Origin: Chromera velia
Lineage: Eukaryota > Sar > Chromeraceae
Assembly (NCBI GenBank): GCA_018398765.1
Contig: JAHBMJ010002314.1
Location: 10,001 to 74,000, forward strand
Direction: 5' to 3'
DNA: 64,000 nucleotides
Shown: one piece after another, positions 41,240 through 55,400 of the stretch
Layout of the letters: each line of letters begins with the position of its first letter
Numbering within the stretch: position 1 is the stretch's first letter
Program-made: the position numbers and the translations under genes
Notes under the pieces: model-generated
What the model saw: the letters and a program-made list of their open reading frames with translations, nothing else
What the model was told of the DNA's origin: nothing
The model's database searches: none

Positions 41240-42760
41240 TTGAGGCATGGGACTTCGAGGGGGTGGAGGTGGGGAGGGAGGTGGAGGCGGGGGGGGAGGA
41301 GGTGGAGGAGGAGGAGGTGGGGGAGGTAGAGGGGGGGGACCAGAGTCAGACGGCGCATGCAAATGAGAAGAAAGAAGAAAAGAAAGGGGGGAAGGGCACG
41401 TGTTTTGAGAAGGGGAGAGAGGTGACAAAAAGGATGAATGGCGGTTCTCCTAGCCTGGCCTCTTCCCGTCCCCCCACCCTCTTTTTTCATACCTTTTCAT
41501 TCCCACGCCAGGACCGGGAGACACCAGAGGAAAACAAAACGGTAGGGGCTCAGGAGAGGGGCGGGGCAAAGACTATATTATTTTTAAGGGGGGCAAGACG
41601 TAGGTGCGTGTGTGTGCATGTGTGTGAGAGAATGTGGGGGAGGAAGAGGTGGGGGAGGTGAAGGGAGAGGACCAAAGTCAGACGGCGTATGCGAATTAAA
41701 AGGAAGAAGAAAAGAAAAGGGGGGAAGGCACGTGTTTTGGGAAGGGGAGAAAGGTGATAAAAAGGATGAATGGGAGTCTAGATAGTGGTTCTTCCGGTCT
41801 GGCCTCTTCTTGTCCCCCCACCCTCTTTTCTTATACCCTTTCATTCCGAGTAACATTCCCACGCCAGGACTGGGAGACGCCAGAGGAAAACAAAATGGTC
41901 GGGGCTCAGGAGAGGGGCGGAGCAAAGAGGAGCAAGACGTGGGTGCGTGTGTGTGCATGTGTGTGAGAGAATATGGAGGAAGAGGAGGTGGGGGAGGTGG
42001 AGGAGGAGGACCAGAGTCAGATGGCGCATGCGAGTGAGAAGAAAGAAGAAAAGAAAGGGGGGAAAGGCACGTGTTTTGAGAAGGGGGGAGAGGTGACAAA
42101 AAAGATGAATGGCAGTTCTCCTGGCCTGGCCTTTTCCCGTCCCCCCACTCTCTTTTCTCATACCCTTTCATTCCTATGCCAAGACCGGGAGACATCAGAG
42201 GAAAGCAAAATGATGGGGGCTCAGGAGAGGGGCAGGGCAAAGGGGAGCAAGACGTGGGTACGTGTGTGTGTATGTATGTGAGAGAATGTGGGGGAAGAGG
42301 AGGTGGGGGAGGTGAAGGGGAAGGACCAAAGTCAGACGGTGTATACGAGTGAGAAGAAAGAAGAAAAGAAAGGGGGGAAAGGCACATGTTTTCAGAAGGG
42401 GGGAGAGGTGACAAAAAGGATGAATGGCGGTTCTCCCCGGTTCTCCCGGCCTGGCCTCTTCCCGTCCCCCCACCCTCTTTTCTCATACCCTTTCATTCCT
42501 ATGCCAAGACCGGGAGACATCAGAGGAAAGCAAAATGATGGGGGCTCAAGAGAGGGGCAGGGCAAAGGGGAGCAAGACATGGGTGCGTGTGTGTGCATGT
42601 GTGTGAAAAAATGTGCGTGTATGTGTGTATGAGTGGGTGTCGGGCTTATCCTCAGAGTAGGACGGCAGAGGCATGAAGAGGAAGAAGAGATGGGGGAGGA
42701 AGAAGAGGAGTCCGAGTCGAGAGTGAAAGGCAAAGGGAGAAGAGGAGCAACATGAAAAAG
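41240..42760. repeat. ~330-bp tandem repeat, about four copies
   Basis: A G/A-rich unit recurs with the anchor AGTCAGACGG (or one mismatch) at about 41345, 41677, 42015 and 42331, a period of 313-340 bp. A degenerate fifth copy lies near 42660. On the minus strand each unit encodes Pro-rich sequence (PSDxGPxPxPPPPP, SLTHMHTHAPTSC, PxPEPPSFCFPL). The frame stays open over long stretches, so the repeat probably expanded inside an ORF. Confidence 0.85.
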
Positions 42761-45215
42761 AAAAGAAGCTGGATCTATCAAATCGTTACCTTCCTTATCG
42801 TTCCTTATTTGCCCGTCTCCCTCTTCTTTTGTTACGTTTGTTTTTACTTCTATCTGTTTCTAGATCTGTTCTGACTGGCTTGGCTGGGAACAGAGAGATA
42901 CAAAAGGGAGGAAGATGAATCAAAGGAGGCTTGACAATGGAGGTCTCATCAGATTTTTCATTTTCTTCTAATAGCACTGCCCATCTGTTCCCAACCGCTT
43001 TCTTTCCCCGTCCCGACAAGCAGACCCCCGCCTTGAATGCCTTCCTACCCCTGCACACTGACCATCTCTCCTCTTCTGCGCATTTATCTATAAATAGAGT
43101 CTGACCATCCCAGTGGGGAATGTACCCCAGTCCTGGGGGGGGAAGAGAAGAGCAGAGAGGAGGAAAGTCCGAAGGGGAAGGGGAAGAAAATCTATCATGC
43201 GAGGAGCATGAAGAGAGGAAGTCCATCCTATCGCCATTAGTTGATTCTACGCAGAAAGCAGGAGAAAAAGGGTAGGCCCGTATGAGTTTGCATTTATTTA
43301 GTTCAATCAACTGACTGTGTTTCGTTTCTCGCTTATCAGAGTATGTGCAGAGAGGAACGCAGCTTGTTAAGATGGTCTTTCTTTCTTTTGTACGTTCGAT
43401 TGGATTCTTATATTCCTGCTTGCCTGAATCACTCCTTGTGCTTTCTGGAAGCGGACTTATAATCTTTCTATCTGAACCAGGCAAAAGAGAAACGACCGAC
43501 CGGGCCTGCCCCTCCCTTTATTCTAGTAGGACAACTCGACGATGGTGGAAGGGAGGAGCTGTGCCCTCAATTAAAATAGGGACAGGAGGCGTATGCGACT
43601 TGTTGGAGGCAAATAGAATCCTCAGGCGACATGGGGAAGGGAGGGAAAGGACGGGCTGTTGGGACTATTTGGGGGTGGGGGCTTTTTGTTCAGGCAGAAG
43701 CCCCCGAAACTGCCGTGCTGCAGGATTAGAAGGTCTGCAGGGAGGAAGAGTCCTGCTGCTCTTCCTCCCCAGCCTGGGGGACGTTCAGTGTTAGGAGGGC
43801 TGACCCCCCCCGTCCCCTTCCCCCGAACCCCCCATAGCCTTATGATCGTCACTCACACCTCCTATCTGTCTCTGCAGTCCCCCGGCCTAACCTTTTCCTG
43901 CCTCGGCGTCTCTGCCTCTTACCATCGCTTCTATGAACGCGAGACGGCAGCTACTGAGCCCCAAAGTTTCTCTCTGCTTGGATCGGTGCTTCTGCTCCTG
44001 TTCGATAGTGCCGGGTGAATTGTGATTGGACTTGCTCTTCCCTTCCTCTTCAACCTCAGACAGGGCTACCCTGGGCTCCCTAGGGTTCATCGGCCATCAT
44101 CGGCATTTCATAGGCGTCCTCAGAGCGGAAATGGGAGAACATATTGGTTATTGTCTACTCTAAGTAGAACGCAAAGAGACGGGTAGTCAATTCGGCTCTT
44201 TTCTCCCTTCCCCCAGCCTTCAGGAAGTCCTCTCGCACCCCCCCTAACTGCTGGGCAAGCTGCTTGTCTTCTGCCGATGCGATGCCATACCCTCTCTCCA
44301 TATTCATCACCACTGTCTTCACTTTACCAAAGAGGCGGTAGAGAGGGGAACTCCCAGTGTGGATTCGGATCTTGGGTGTGGACTTCTAAGATAGAGAAAA
44401 AAGGGGGAGGGGGATCTCTTTTGCATCATCTGCGCTCTGCAGGCTTCATACAGGTGGGAGAAAAGACGATGATGCTCCTGGTCGAACTCAATTTCACCAA
44501 TAGTCTATTTCCTGCCCTCGTTGAACCTCGAGATGATGGAGAATAAGAGAATGTTCCATTTCTCTGGGATCGCAGGGATGGTAGGAAAAGTGCCTTTCTC
44601 AACCTCTTCCTCCACAATTTCCTGTATCGCGGAGAGAAAGCGGGACAGAGGAGAGAAGGGGTACGTTTGTTGGGGAAAGTCTATCTGCTTGAACCTAGTC
44701 CATCCTCCCTCTTCGTCCAGGGCTCCCATCTCCAATGCTTTCTCTTTGTTAGCCTGAACGTGCGGCCCCAGGGGGGGGAATTCAAAATCAAATCTATGGA
44801 TTACTTTGGAGTTCTTCTTACAAAGCTTAAGCTTCTTTTCCCTGTCTATCCACTGCTCCAACAAAGAGATCTGCATCTCAGATATCTTCGCCTCACAGAT
44901 GCAAAGGTTGTCCTTCCTTTTCTTGATAAGATTGTGGGTCTTCTTCTGCTTTGCTTAGTGGTCGTCCTTGGAGACGAACACTTCGGAAAATTCTTGAGTG
45001 AGATTCTTGATCCCTCCTTTTATATCTTTCACTGCTTGGAAATGAGAGACTTTGCTGCTTGGACGTTAAGAGGCGTATTAGGAGGGGGCAGGGGATCGAA
45101 TTGCATCTTACTACCGTCATCCATGATTTTACTGCTGCCCTCTAAGCGCAAAGGAAAGAAAGAGAAGAGACTGAGAAGGAGAGAAGTGACGAGGAGACGG
45201 CTGAAGTAAGTCATA

Positions 45216-45772
45216 GTCAGAAAAGGCTCAAATGGAGGCTATCAAAAACGAGAGAAGAATCGATATGCTCGGTTTCTGCTGTAGAAGAGTTTCTGCTGGG
45301 TTTCTGCTAGTTAAAACTAGTTAAAACGATCATTCAAGCCTAGAATCAAGCGGTGGCATGTGTTGTGGGGCTAAACAGAATTCGCAACGGGGTTGCGAAA
45401 ACTCTTTAGTACGGAGCCCCAAATATATAGATATTATAAATCTGTGTGAACAAAATTCAACTTATTCAGATATCATGTAACATGTATTACATTATTAATA
45501 TATGCACTTCGCCGACCCTGGCGCGCTGAGAGGTAACACCCTGACAGGCTGTCACTCTCAGCACCGTGCAGACAGAGCATTGATAGCATCGCTCATAGAA
45601 AGGGTGACGCGCCTGAAAATGCGCCACTGATTGTTTTGTGAAACGAGTTTGACAATATATTCGACACAGGGATCGGGAGCAAATGCAACTTGTAAACCTT
45701 TCCAGAAATCAGATTGCAAGTCAATTCTGCAGCGTCCGGCCCAGCCTCACTTCCTGTTTTCACTCCATTATG
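45216..45772. other. intergenic spacer
   Basis: AT-rich DNA with no supported gene. It holds the 3' UTR of the large receptor-like gene on the minus strand and the upstream boundary of the LINE. Confidence 0.5.
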
Positions 45773-48362
45773 TCAGAAAGGCGCAATCTCTCCCATGAAG
45801 GGTTCGAGGAGCTTTTGGATTCGCGTGTCCTCCTCTGTGATTCCCTCCGCAGTCGTCTTCGGCTTTCTGGGTACGGCAACTGCAAGCAGACGTTTGCATT
45901 GCAGGGAAACTCTGTGACGAAAACATCTCTTTGTTGCAAAGACTATCCTTTGACAGCCACTCATTGTTGGGGAGGTTTCCAGCGAAAACAGGAAAGGACA
46001 GCTTAGGGATACGGTTGAGAACACATTGACCGAAAAGGGGAAAGTTTGAATGTCGCACCGTAGACGAACACTAGGATCCCCACAGAAAAAGACACATACA
46101 ACAGATAGACCCAGACGGGCTCGTCATGACAGACGTGTTTTCATTCATTGCGCCTTTCCCCATCTACCGTGGAATGATAACGCATGAAAAAGCACAAGAG
46201 ACTGGTTGTTCAAGTGATCGCTCCAAGGTGTGGACAAATGGCCATCTGTTCATCGTTTCTCCTGCATTCACGACGCAGACTTCCACGCGGGCATGCAGGC
46301 AGGACTGACGTGGAAAGACGTGAACGAACAACGCGATCTTCTCGTGGAGTCTCGCCCTCTCCTTGTCGTGTCTGCAGGGAGACAGAGAGATGAGCAGGGA
46401 GACGGACAGAAAGATAACTTGCTTCATTTGCATAGACAGACAATGATACATGATTTGACAGGCAGATAGATAGGCAGACAGGTTCAAAAAAGTGAGCAGG
46501 CGCAGAATTGTCTTTCACTCACCCATTCAGTCATTTGCTCCTTCATTCATTTTTCACATGCATGTCCCTCCATTCCTGGTCTTCCTCTTCCACACAGAAA
46601 GGCCAAGTGGAGAGACATGCAAGAAAGCAGTCACGACGGACGACAAAAAGCAGGAAGAAGCAAAGGCGTTTGTAGATCTGGCAATTCGTCCAGATGGTAG
46701 ATCCACAGGAAGCATAGAGAATCACCAAAAGAAAACTAACCGAAGGACTTTCTTGGACCTGGCCACGAGTTCATTTGCGATTTGGTCATCTGTCATTCCC
46801 CCCCACTCCTCCTTCCTCCACTTCTCCAATTCGTCCTCTTGCTTCTCCTTCTTCACCTTCAACATGCCACGGTAGCCAAGTTCGTCTCGGGCCCGTGCTG
46901 CCAAACTCTCACATTCTTCTAACTGCACACACAGCAAGGAGAATCAAACACTCGTTCGTGTTTTACATCTGACATTCCCTGTCCGACTGTGGACTACTCA
47001 AGAGACTCGTATCCAGGAAAGGTGCCACAACAAAATGAAGCAGTTTTCTGAACAAGCAAGTTGTCATTTTTCAAACCGCACGCGGAACAAAACAATTGAG
47101 GGGAGACCATGCCTCAAAATAGCCGACAGGCAGAAGAAAAGAACCCGCTTAATTCCACAGACAGACCTCCTCAATGATTCCCGTCTTCTCTGCCACCTGC
47201 CGAATGAGGGCCGAGAGCTCCTCACAAAACTCATCAATGTCCGCAAACAGAGATTGCTTGGCCTGTAGGGAGACAGTGAGAAGGGAGAAGGGAGAAAAAT
47301 GAAACGAAGAGACGCCCTATTTGTAATAAAGTACAGATGGGAGAAACTGCGCTATCTCCATCTTCAAATTGGAAGAGAATCGGGCAAGGAAAGAGAGAAC
47401 CATGGGACACAACGAATCAATGCTTTCTGCGCTTTTTGATTTGGAGAGCTCGCCGAAGTTCTCATCAATGGATCCACGTATGAATCTACGGTTGGATGGA
47501 AAAAGAAAAAACAAAATGACGAACCGACCCACTTACCAACTGACTGACTGGCTGACTGAGTGACTTGCTGACTGACTGACGGACTGACTGACTGACTGAA
47601 TGACTGAATGACTGACTGAATGAATGAATGAATGAATGAATGAACAGTATTTGCTCGTGCGTACCGCCAGCTGCTAGTCAATGGCCCTCCCGTATCGTGG
47701 GTAGCCGCTGCCTTCTTTGACACACAGACGGAACGGCAAAAGAAAGCCAGAGAGAAAAAGGAACTTCTGACAAACAGACCCAAAACCAGACGGGTGCTCT
47801 TTCCAACTCTCCAGACTGACTTTGTACAGCTCTGCCACCTCTCTCTGGGCCTCTGCGAAAGCCACAGCGTGGACCTCGACGTGACCTGAGAAGAAAAAAG
47901 AGGAACGACAATTAATTCTGTTTTTTTTTTTGCTGTAAGGAGCCCAAGGTGGGGTAGGAAAGCAAGAAAGGTCCAAAAAAAGAGTACATATTTCTATATG
48001 GATGGAAAAATCAGAAGGATCCCCCCGTCTTTCTTGCTGAAGAGTCGGAATGTATGCGGAAAGAGAAACCTTTTGTAAGTGTGCCGGCGATGTTAGGCAA
48101 TCAGGCGATGTCAAGCACTCAGGCAGGAATACCAGTAAACTTCTATGCTCTCTATACTACTCTGTGCTGAACACGATCATAACCTTCTGCTCACCTTGTC
48201 TGAACACAAACTTGGCGAGGTCAGGCAACGACGCGTCTGCAGGCTCCCTGTGTTCGAGCAGACAGAGGAGCTGGGCAGCTGCCGCGGCTGGACAGACCGA
48301 GTGAGAGATCATCACAGACACTGCCCGCTCTGTCTCTGGACCCAGTCGGGCACTCACCACCT
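45773..48362 (-). other. domain block: cytoplasmic C-terminal exons
   Basis: Exons at 48361-48194, 47887-47824, about 47487-47330, 47262-47167, 46923-46738 and about 45878-45773 encode charged, helical sequence: VAFAEAQREVAELYK, LFADIDEFCEELSALIRQVA and ECESLAARARDELGYRGM. The last exon ends GITEEDTRIQKLLEPFMGEI then APF and a TGA. Coiled-coil propensity is apparent, but no enzyme domain. Confidence 0.65.
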
Positions 48363-51300
48363 GCACCCATGAAAACAAACCACATACAATTGGTTTTTGG
48401 GAAATGCGTGTTTGTTGCAGCCACACACACAATCACCACCGGGAAAAGACAGACACAGGAAAGGACAATTAAGGAGTGGACACATTTAGCCACCTACTCA
48501 AATTCCGTATTGAGCCAAAGAAGATGGAATCCTTGGTCCCCCCAAAAAATATTGATGGGTCAGTAGTATGAAAGTCGTTTACATCAGTCCCTCTGCTTCC
48601 CCCCCCATGGCTCATCCTTTCCCCCTGCCGACCTCTTCAGGGTCATCCATTTCGTCCTCTGCCGCCGTGTCCGTGTACCCACACAGTGCCCTGACTTTGG
48701 CCCTAATGTCTCTGTACAGATACCAGACGTCCCTCCTCAGAGCCCAGCAGAAGAACAGACAGAAGAGGAAGTTGAGGACGATGATGAACAGAAAGAAGGA
48801 CGACCGAGAGGAGTCGGCAGGCTCAAAGGGAATGTACAGACAGAGACAGAAGGACAGAAGAACAACAGACGTCGCCGTCTCCTCGAGCCAATTTAAAATG
48901 CTGCACAGAAGACACACACACATACGCACACAAATCGACAGCAACATACATAAATACACATTTAAATACACATACGCACAGCCAATTCTGCAAGCAACCC
49001 CAGGCCAACGGATTCAGACCCTCATAAGGACGGCGAAAAGGACCGCACACAGACAAAGACGTACGGGCAGATGTTGGGATTTGTTGAAGATATCCAACGA
49101 CAAGCAGGAAGCTAATTCACGTCTTTCTGCGAAACAGGGAACAGTCAAGCAGTCCTACTGACTTGTTTTCTGCCGTGATGAAAGGCTGTGCCGCCATTTG
49201 AGCTGCTGCCGCTGCAAAAGCCGTTCCCGTCCCCAACGCCAACTGCATTTTGGGGCTGGACCAGAATGCTGTCGTGAAGGCGGCCATCAAGACTCCTCTG
49301 CAGAGACAGGATGGAAAGGACACATAAAGATCTGCCCGGAAGGAAGCATATGTGTGAACACTTCGTTGAAGCCAAGTGGAACACCGGATAGGCAAGATCT
49401 TCCCTCTGCTCCTTAAATGCTTGTGTGCAAATGACGAAGGCGCGTCCGAGTTTAAACATGGAAAGGGTAGAGATCGGTCCTCCCCCGCCAAGAAGAAGTC
49501 GTTCCATGGAAGACATGTGCTGACCTAAAGAGATACCAAACCTCCCAGACACAGTACTGGTGCTTGAGGCCCTCCACCCAGTAGCCTAGAGCGAGCCTGA
49601 GTCGGGGCCTCGAGTGGCCCTCCACAGTTGCCACCACCGCAGCCCCCACGGCGACGGGCAGCCCGAAGCTCCACAGTGCCAGCCCAGGAAGAGCGAGGCC
49701 GATGGAGAGGTCCATGTGTGGTCTGCTGTTGCACACGATGTTGGGATCTACTCGGAGGTGGGATCGGAAGTCAGCCAGCGTCCTGAAGAGGCAGGGTGAG
49801 GAACGAGCAGTGCAGAGTGTGTTGGTACGGATTTGTGTTTCTCATTGAGGGCGGGAGGACGGAGTGTCTGCTATTGTGCTCCAAAGGACCACGGAATAGA
49901 GAAGCAGCAAAGCAGCGGAGGAAGACAGGAAGGCGGAAAGGGAAAGGCAGAGGAGAGAAAAAACAACAAATGGGGCAGAGGGGGAAAAAAGCAAAGCAAG
50001 GTGAACAAGAGCGACTCGGAAGAAGGTATGGGCGGCAGAAGCTGAAGAAGTGATGAAGCAATACTTGAAGCCTCAATGCCGCATTGCATCGTGGATACTT
50101 TGATTTTACTTTCAGGCGCTTCAGAACACTCCCGTCAATTCATTTGACTGACTCGCACTGGAAGGTCTCCACGAAGACCCTGGTGATGGACGGCAGAAGG
50201 GCACCGAGAAGGACCGAGACGGTGATCATGCCGAACCCGAAATAGTTCTGGCTGGCCTGTATCAGCGCCAGTCTCCTCTTCTTGCCAGACCGCACCCGAA
50301 AATTCACGTACAGTCTACGGAGCTGGAAAGCACTCATCGTAAGGACTGCCGTCCCGAGCACCACAAAAATCGGAGCCCAAAAAGAGATCCGCACAACAAT
50401 CCAGAAGGGGCTCTGTCTGCACACGCATAGAAAGCAAACACGCAAATGGTGAGTCTGGATACTCAAAGCAGATCTGAAGGGTAGGCGAGAAAAAGAGAAG
50501 CAAATCAGCAGCGGGTGTATTCACATCGAGACTCCACACATCCACACAAAGTCTCAAGGGCTCCCAACTGAGCTGTAAAAAGGGGAGAAAATGTGATGGG
50601 TGGAAAGCGCAATACCCACGCATTTTCCCGGGCTCGCTGGCATGTCAGACAGGAATGAATGGTCGGATCAAAAGGCATCGACTTTCTGAAATCAGTGCAG
50701 TCACGGCCGGGTCCTCCCACTGACTTTGCACTTGTCAACTCGGTCGTCGTTGTTACAGTTGCCGTCCCTGTACTATTGACAGCATCTGCCGCCAACAGAT
50801 TCTCGCTTGGCACAAAGAGACAATCCGGTTGCAAAAACTGCAGAGAAAAAGCAGAAAGAAGAGGATGAAAAGACAGGACCCCGGTTGCGGTTTCCCTCCT
50901 GACAAGAGTAGGACAAGCTTCTGAGAGAGATTCGGTACGGGATGCATACAGTTGATTCCATACGTCTGCTTCGTCTTTTCTTCTTTCCTGCCTCCACTCC
51001 TCGCTCACTCTCTTTTCGCATTCGTTCATCTGCTCCTCTCTTCATTCGTGTCTGGCGTTTTTATTTCTGCCACGAACCTTTCTCTCCTCTCTTCTCCCTA
51101 CCCCTCCTCCCGAAATGCTGACCTCCTGTCCGAGTGGCACGCTGACTGCCAGACTCCTCACTGCGGAGTTCCAACCTCGTAGGTCGGGGGGGATGAGGGT
51201 CTTTAGACCATCCACAAATCTGCACATAGACAGGGAAAATCGGTGTTTCGATGGTCATTCCTTTCTCCCCAGAAAGGTGATGAACGGGACAAAAGCCTTG

Positions 51301-52397
51301 CTCAGTATTTTTTTTTTTGAGAGCATGAGGGTACATGTAAACACATCTCTCTTCGTACCCAACTCCTCCTTTCAGCCGCCCCTCGCTGATTTGGTTCGGC
51401 CTGTCTCTTGCAAACTACCTCTTCCTCCGGATGTTTTGGCATGTGTGACTTGTCTGTCTGAACACCTGTTCTTCAATGAGTTTTTGTACCGCCTTTCAAA
51501 GGGGGAAAGAAGAGTCACCTGTCGGGCGCTCAACGCACGCACACAGGCACCGACGGGCTGACTGACTGACTGACTGACGCGATTGCAGAGATGAGGGTGA
51601 AGTAGTTGATGAAGATTCGAATCTTGGGGGTCCACAGCGTCTCCTGCATGCATAGAGGCAGTTGCATTCTTTCGGGCTTGTGTGGTACTGCAGAATTAAG
51701 AATGAAGATTCAGAGATATGGGGGAAGAGTCCGGATTCATCTGTGGAAAAGAAGGAGAAAGAGCAAGAGAGAGGGGCGGTAGGAGGGAAAGGGAGAAGGG
51801 GAGAAGAGACACAGCGGCATTTGTCTGTTGTGTTCTCTCATCTGACTGACCTTTTTCTGCGGAACCAGTCGGACCGAGATGGCGTTTCTGTACAGGCCCC
51901 AGGCAAAGCTGGAGATAATTAAGGCAACAACTGCATGATGGAACAGAAAAGACAGGGAGCTTGATGAATTGATTAGGTTTTTCGGATAAAAAATTGAAAA
52001 AGACAGACAAGGAAAATACCTGCAGTTGATGGATTCATTCCATGAGCAAGTAGAAAAGTAATTGCATGAGAAGGGAGGGGAGAGAGACAGCTCGGGGGGG
52101 ATTTCAAGCAAGTAAGTTTCACTGCGATGCAATGGACTCTCTTGTCGAATTATTTGTCATATCAAACAGCGAATGCACGAAATTTGTCAGTGAAGAAAAT
52201 GAGAGTGACAACCGGGAGAGAAAGCAGAAGGAAATTTCAGGATACCAAGAAACTGACGCATGAAGAGTGCGATGAAAATGAAGGCGTTGGAGACATCAGA
52301 TCTGCAGGTCTCACAGGCTGCTTGGGTGTCTGAGTACGCCCTGCTGTACCCAGAGACGCACATCTGGCAAAGCACACCTGCAGATAGGATGCACACA

Positions 52398-52495
<98 letters not shown>

Positions 52496-55400
52496 GACAC
52501 GCTTTTTTCTACTCACATGTCTGACTGAATCAAAGAGATCTACTACCCTGGGTCCAAATGGAAAGAGCGCACTTCGTCAAGCACATCGCTGCATATACCC
52601 CAAAACGGACCCAGGAAAGACAGACCAAAAGCTTTTTTTACTCTGAAGACTTCCCTGCCCACCTCTGTGTCCATTCGCACAGGTGTCCTCCACCAGGCAG
52701 GCCTCTTCTCTTGGACACTTGGAGAAAACGTCGTGGGTTCTCAAGGGGAAGTTCGATAGGTCAGGCCTCCAGTAGCCCCCCCCAGACAAATTCGAGTCCA
52801 GCTGCATTGATGCAGAGGCATCAAGAATGTTACGGAAGTTAGGGAAGATGCAGAACCCGTCTACCGAGGTCTGTACTGCATCTCTCTCTCCCCCTCTTTC
52901 TCTTTCTCTCTCTTTCTCTCCGAGAGAAGTCTGAAGACAAGTGCTTTCAGAATGGGACCCGGACTCAATTACTCAAGCATCTTCCCTCCTTTGCGTCTAT
53001 CATTTTCAGAGAATCAGTGCATAGTAAGCGAGCTCATCCACTGCCGGACTCACCGTCCAGATGTCATTTGTCGGGAGTGTGGACACAGGCCCCGGACAGT
53101 ACTGGCCGTCTGGACAGGGGAGACAGTTCCCGTGCTGCCTGTTGGCACGCCAACCGAAGACGCAGAGGCAGAACGAGAGACTGGTGCCCCCTGTGACTCC
53201 ATAAGATGTCGACTGCTCAGGACACTGCAAATGAATGTATGAGAAAGATCTTCATTTTCTTTCAAGAAGTGGACGGCTCGGGGCATTGCTAAAAAATGCA
53301 CAGGAAGAATCTCCAGAGAAATCACCACAAAAAACAAAGAATCGAGTCCACAGGGAGAAAAGAAAGAAAAGAGGCCAAGAAGACCTGTAGTCACTGCTGG
53401 GACAGAACTTGCGAGTTTCGACCTGACCGAAAGACAAGATCCTGAAGCAGCTCGGTTCGGATTGTAGGTATCTGCGGGGCAGTCTGTACAGGTCTCTGCA
53501 AGAGGGGAGGGAGCAAGAAGCTTGATTGCCAGGTGTGCATCTTTTGGAAGTATCGCACTTCACTTCTTTGGAAAGACATGCCTTCACTTTCTGCACTTCC
53601 TGGAAAGGCCGCGATGAATGGCAGCAAACTTCTCACATAGAGACCCATCATTCCTGAAGACTGCAGCCGACTTGCCCTTATCGTGGTATTCAGAGAGCAA
53701 CGAGGAAGAATATCGAAGCCAGGAGAGCGAAAGCGAAAGCCAGAGAAAGAAGGAAAAGCATGCCTGGATACGCACGCGCATGCCAAAGGTGCTCCCCGCC
53801 CCTGACACATATGAACACAGACGGAGGGAAGGAAGGAAGGAGGGAAGAGGGGAGGCACAGAAGGAGAGGGAGGACGTACTTGTGCTGCTATCGTATACAG
53901 TACCAGCGCTGCAGGCTGAGCACTCTCCTGAGAGAGGGTCTGTGGCCTGCAAACAAGTCATACGGTGGCACAGAAGCCAGAAGAAAGAGAAATACAGACA
54001 GAGAGTGCCAAAGATAGCTAGTGTACTTACATGGATCATTAATGTAAGGATTTGTAGAGAGAGGAATAGTATGGTGACACGGTAACTACCCAGCGTTGGA
54101 CAATTTCTTCATCTCAGGATTCGCAGTGCGTATCTGACGCCTAACTTTGTGTCGGTCTCGAACAAATTCATGTGATTGTTTGTTTGTCTCAGAGAGCAGT
54201 TGGATTTCAGGCCCCCCAAAAAAAGTAGAATAAAAGGCCCAGAAAGAAAGAAAGCCGCTGACCGCAAAAACAAATCCAGCCGGGCAGTCGTCACAAAATA
54301 CATCGGTGCCTGTGGACGTCACAAATTGTCCCCACGGGCAGCTGCAGTCATGGTAGAGAGGTATTTGAGAGTCATTCACCCGATCATCCACGCAAGCAGG
54401 AAACTTTTCACAGACACGCCCACACATTTTGTGGCAGCAGGAAAGGAACTTGGTGGAATCATTGTGACTGCAAAACATCAAGTGCCCCTCCCAGCGTCTT
54501 GATCACTGACTGACTTCACACAGGTTCCGTTTTCGACGTTTGCAAGTTGAAAGTCCAGACAGGGCGTGCAGTGCGAAGCGTCGCTGGAGGGCACGAGGCC
54601 CTCCGCACACTGCAGTACAGAGAGGGGGCGAAGGGACACATGGGGTGAACACATACAGATACTGAGGCACAGACACAACTCCTCTCTGTACTCGCACTGT
54701 CTCGAACCCGCTGTTTCATGCACACTCACCCGCAGTACAAGCACATGTGCTACAGGGAGAGCAGCGGTTGGAGAAGAAGAGAGAGTGACATCTGTTGTTC
54801 GATCAAGGAAATTTCGCACTGAGGAAAACTTCGCATTTACGCTGAAGAAGAGAGTTATTCGTGAACGAATCCAAAAACGGCATCTTCTTTGAGACAAAAA
54901 CTGACCGAGCCACATGCGTTGGCGTCATTGCTTGTAGAGACAGTAACGGAGACTGCGAAGACGTTCCTGCTCTGCTTCCCCGTTCCGCACTTAGTGCACC
55001 CAGTGGAGCTGGAAGAGTCTCTATGGAACCCAGGTCTGCATACACAGCCTTCAGTACTCAGCCAGTCTCCAGAGAGTGCCAAGGAAGGGAGAGCAGGAAT
55101 GCTACCACTGCTTCCGGATCCAGGTCTGCACAGAGCGGAATGTAGAGGAGTCACTGAATCGTTTGCTTATAATGAACACCACGCACTCCCTGGAGGTATC
55201 GATATTACACACATATCATTCCATATTTTTTTCGTGAGTAAAGGGGTCTGCCCAAAGCAAAAAAACGACACATGAGAGCGAAAACGGTCCCCAGACGGAT
55301 TTCCGAAGTGCCTTGGTGCTTTGCTCACAGACGAGTCTGCCTCAACCCCAATCGCTGCTCAATGACTTGCAAACCAATTTCACTTTTTTTGTCCACAGCC

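Larger units (their letters stand above)
39190..45215 (-). mobile_element. decayed non-LTR (LINE) retrotransposon, endonuclease-bearing, no RT found
   Basis: Read right to left on the minus strand. First come frames of an ORF1-like protein (45210 to about 42795), hydrophilic with a Lys/Arg-rich end and broken by several stops. Then comes a Pro-rich tandem-repeat block (42760-41060). Next is an AP-endonuclease-like domain (about 41010-40030) and a Lys/Arg/Glu-rich linker (39841-39192) typical of the stretch between endonuclease and reverse transcriptase. I found no FADD-box reverse transcriptase before the DNA becomes anonymous at about 39190. That is odd, because LINEs normally lose their 5' end. 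The element is old or at least inactive. Extents are approximate. Confidence 0.6.

Noticed and set aside
45510-45620. Stem-like sequence considered as a tRNA or snRNA
   Set aside because: No cloverleaf with A and B box consensus could be drawn, and no snRNA Sm-like site with flanking stems.
48568-49161. 197-codon plus-strand ORF rich in Gln/Thr
   Set aside because: It lies antisense to two receptor-gene exons that carry transmembrane and charged segments with proper GT-AG ends.
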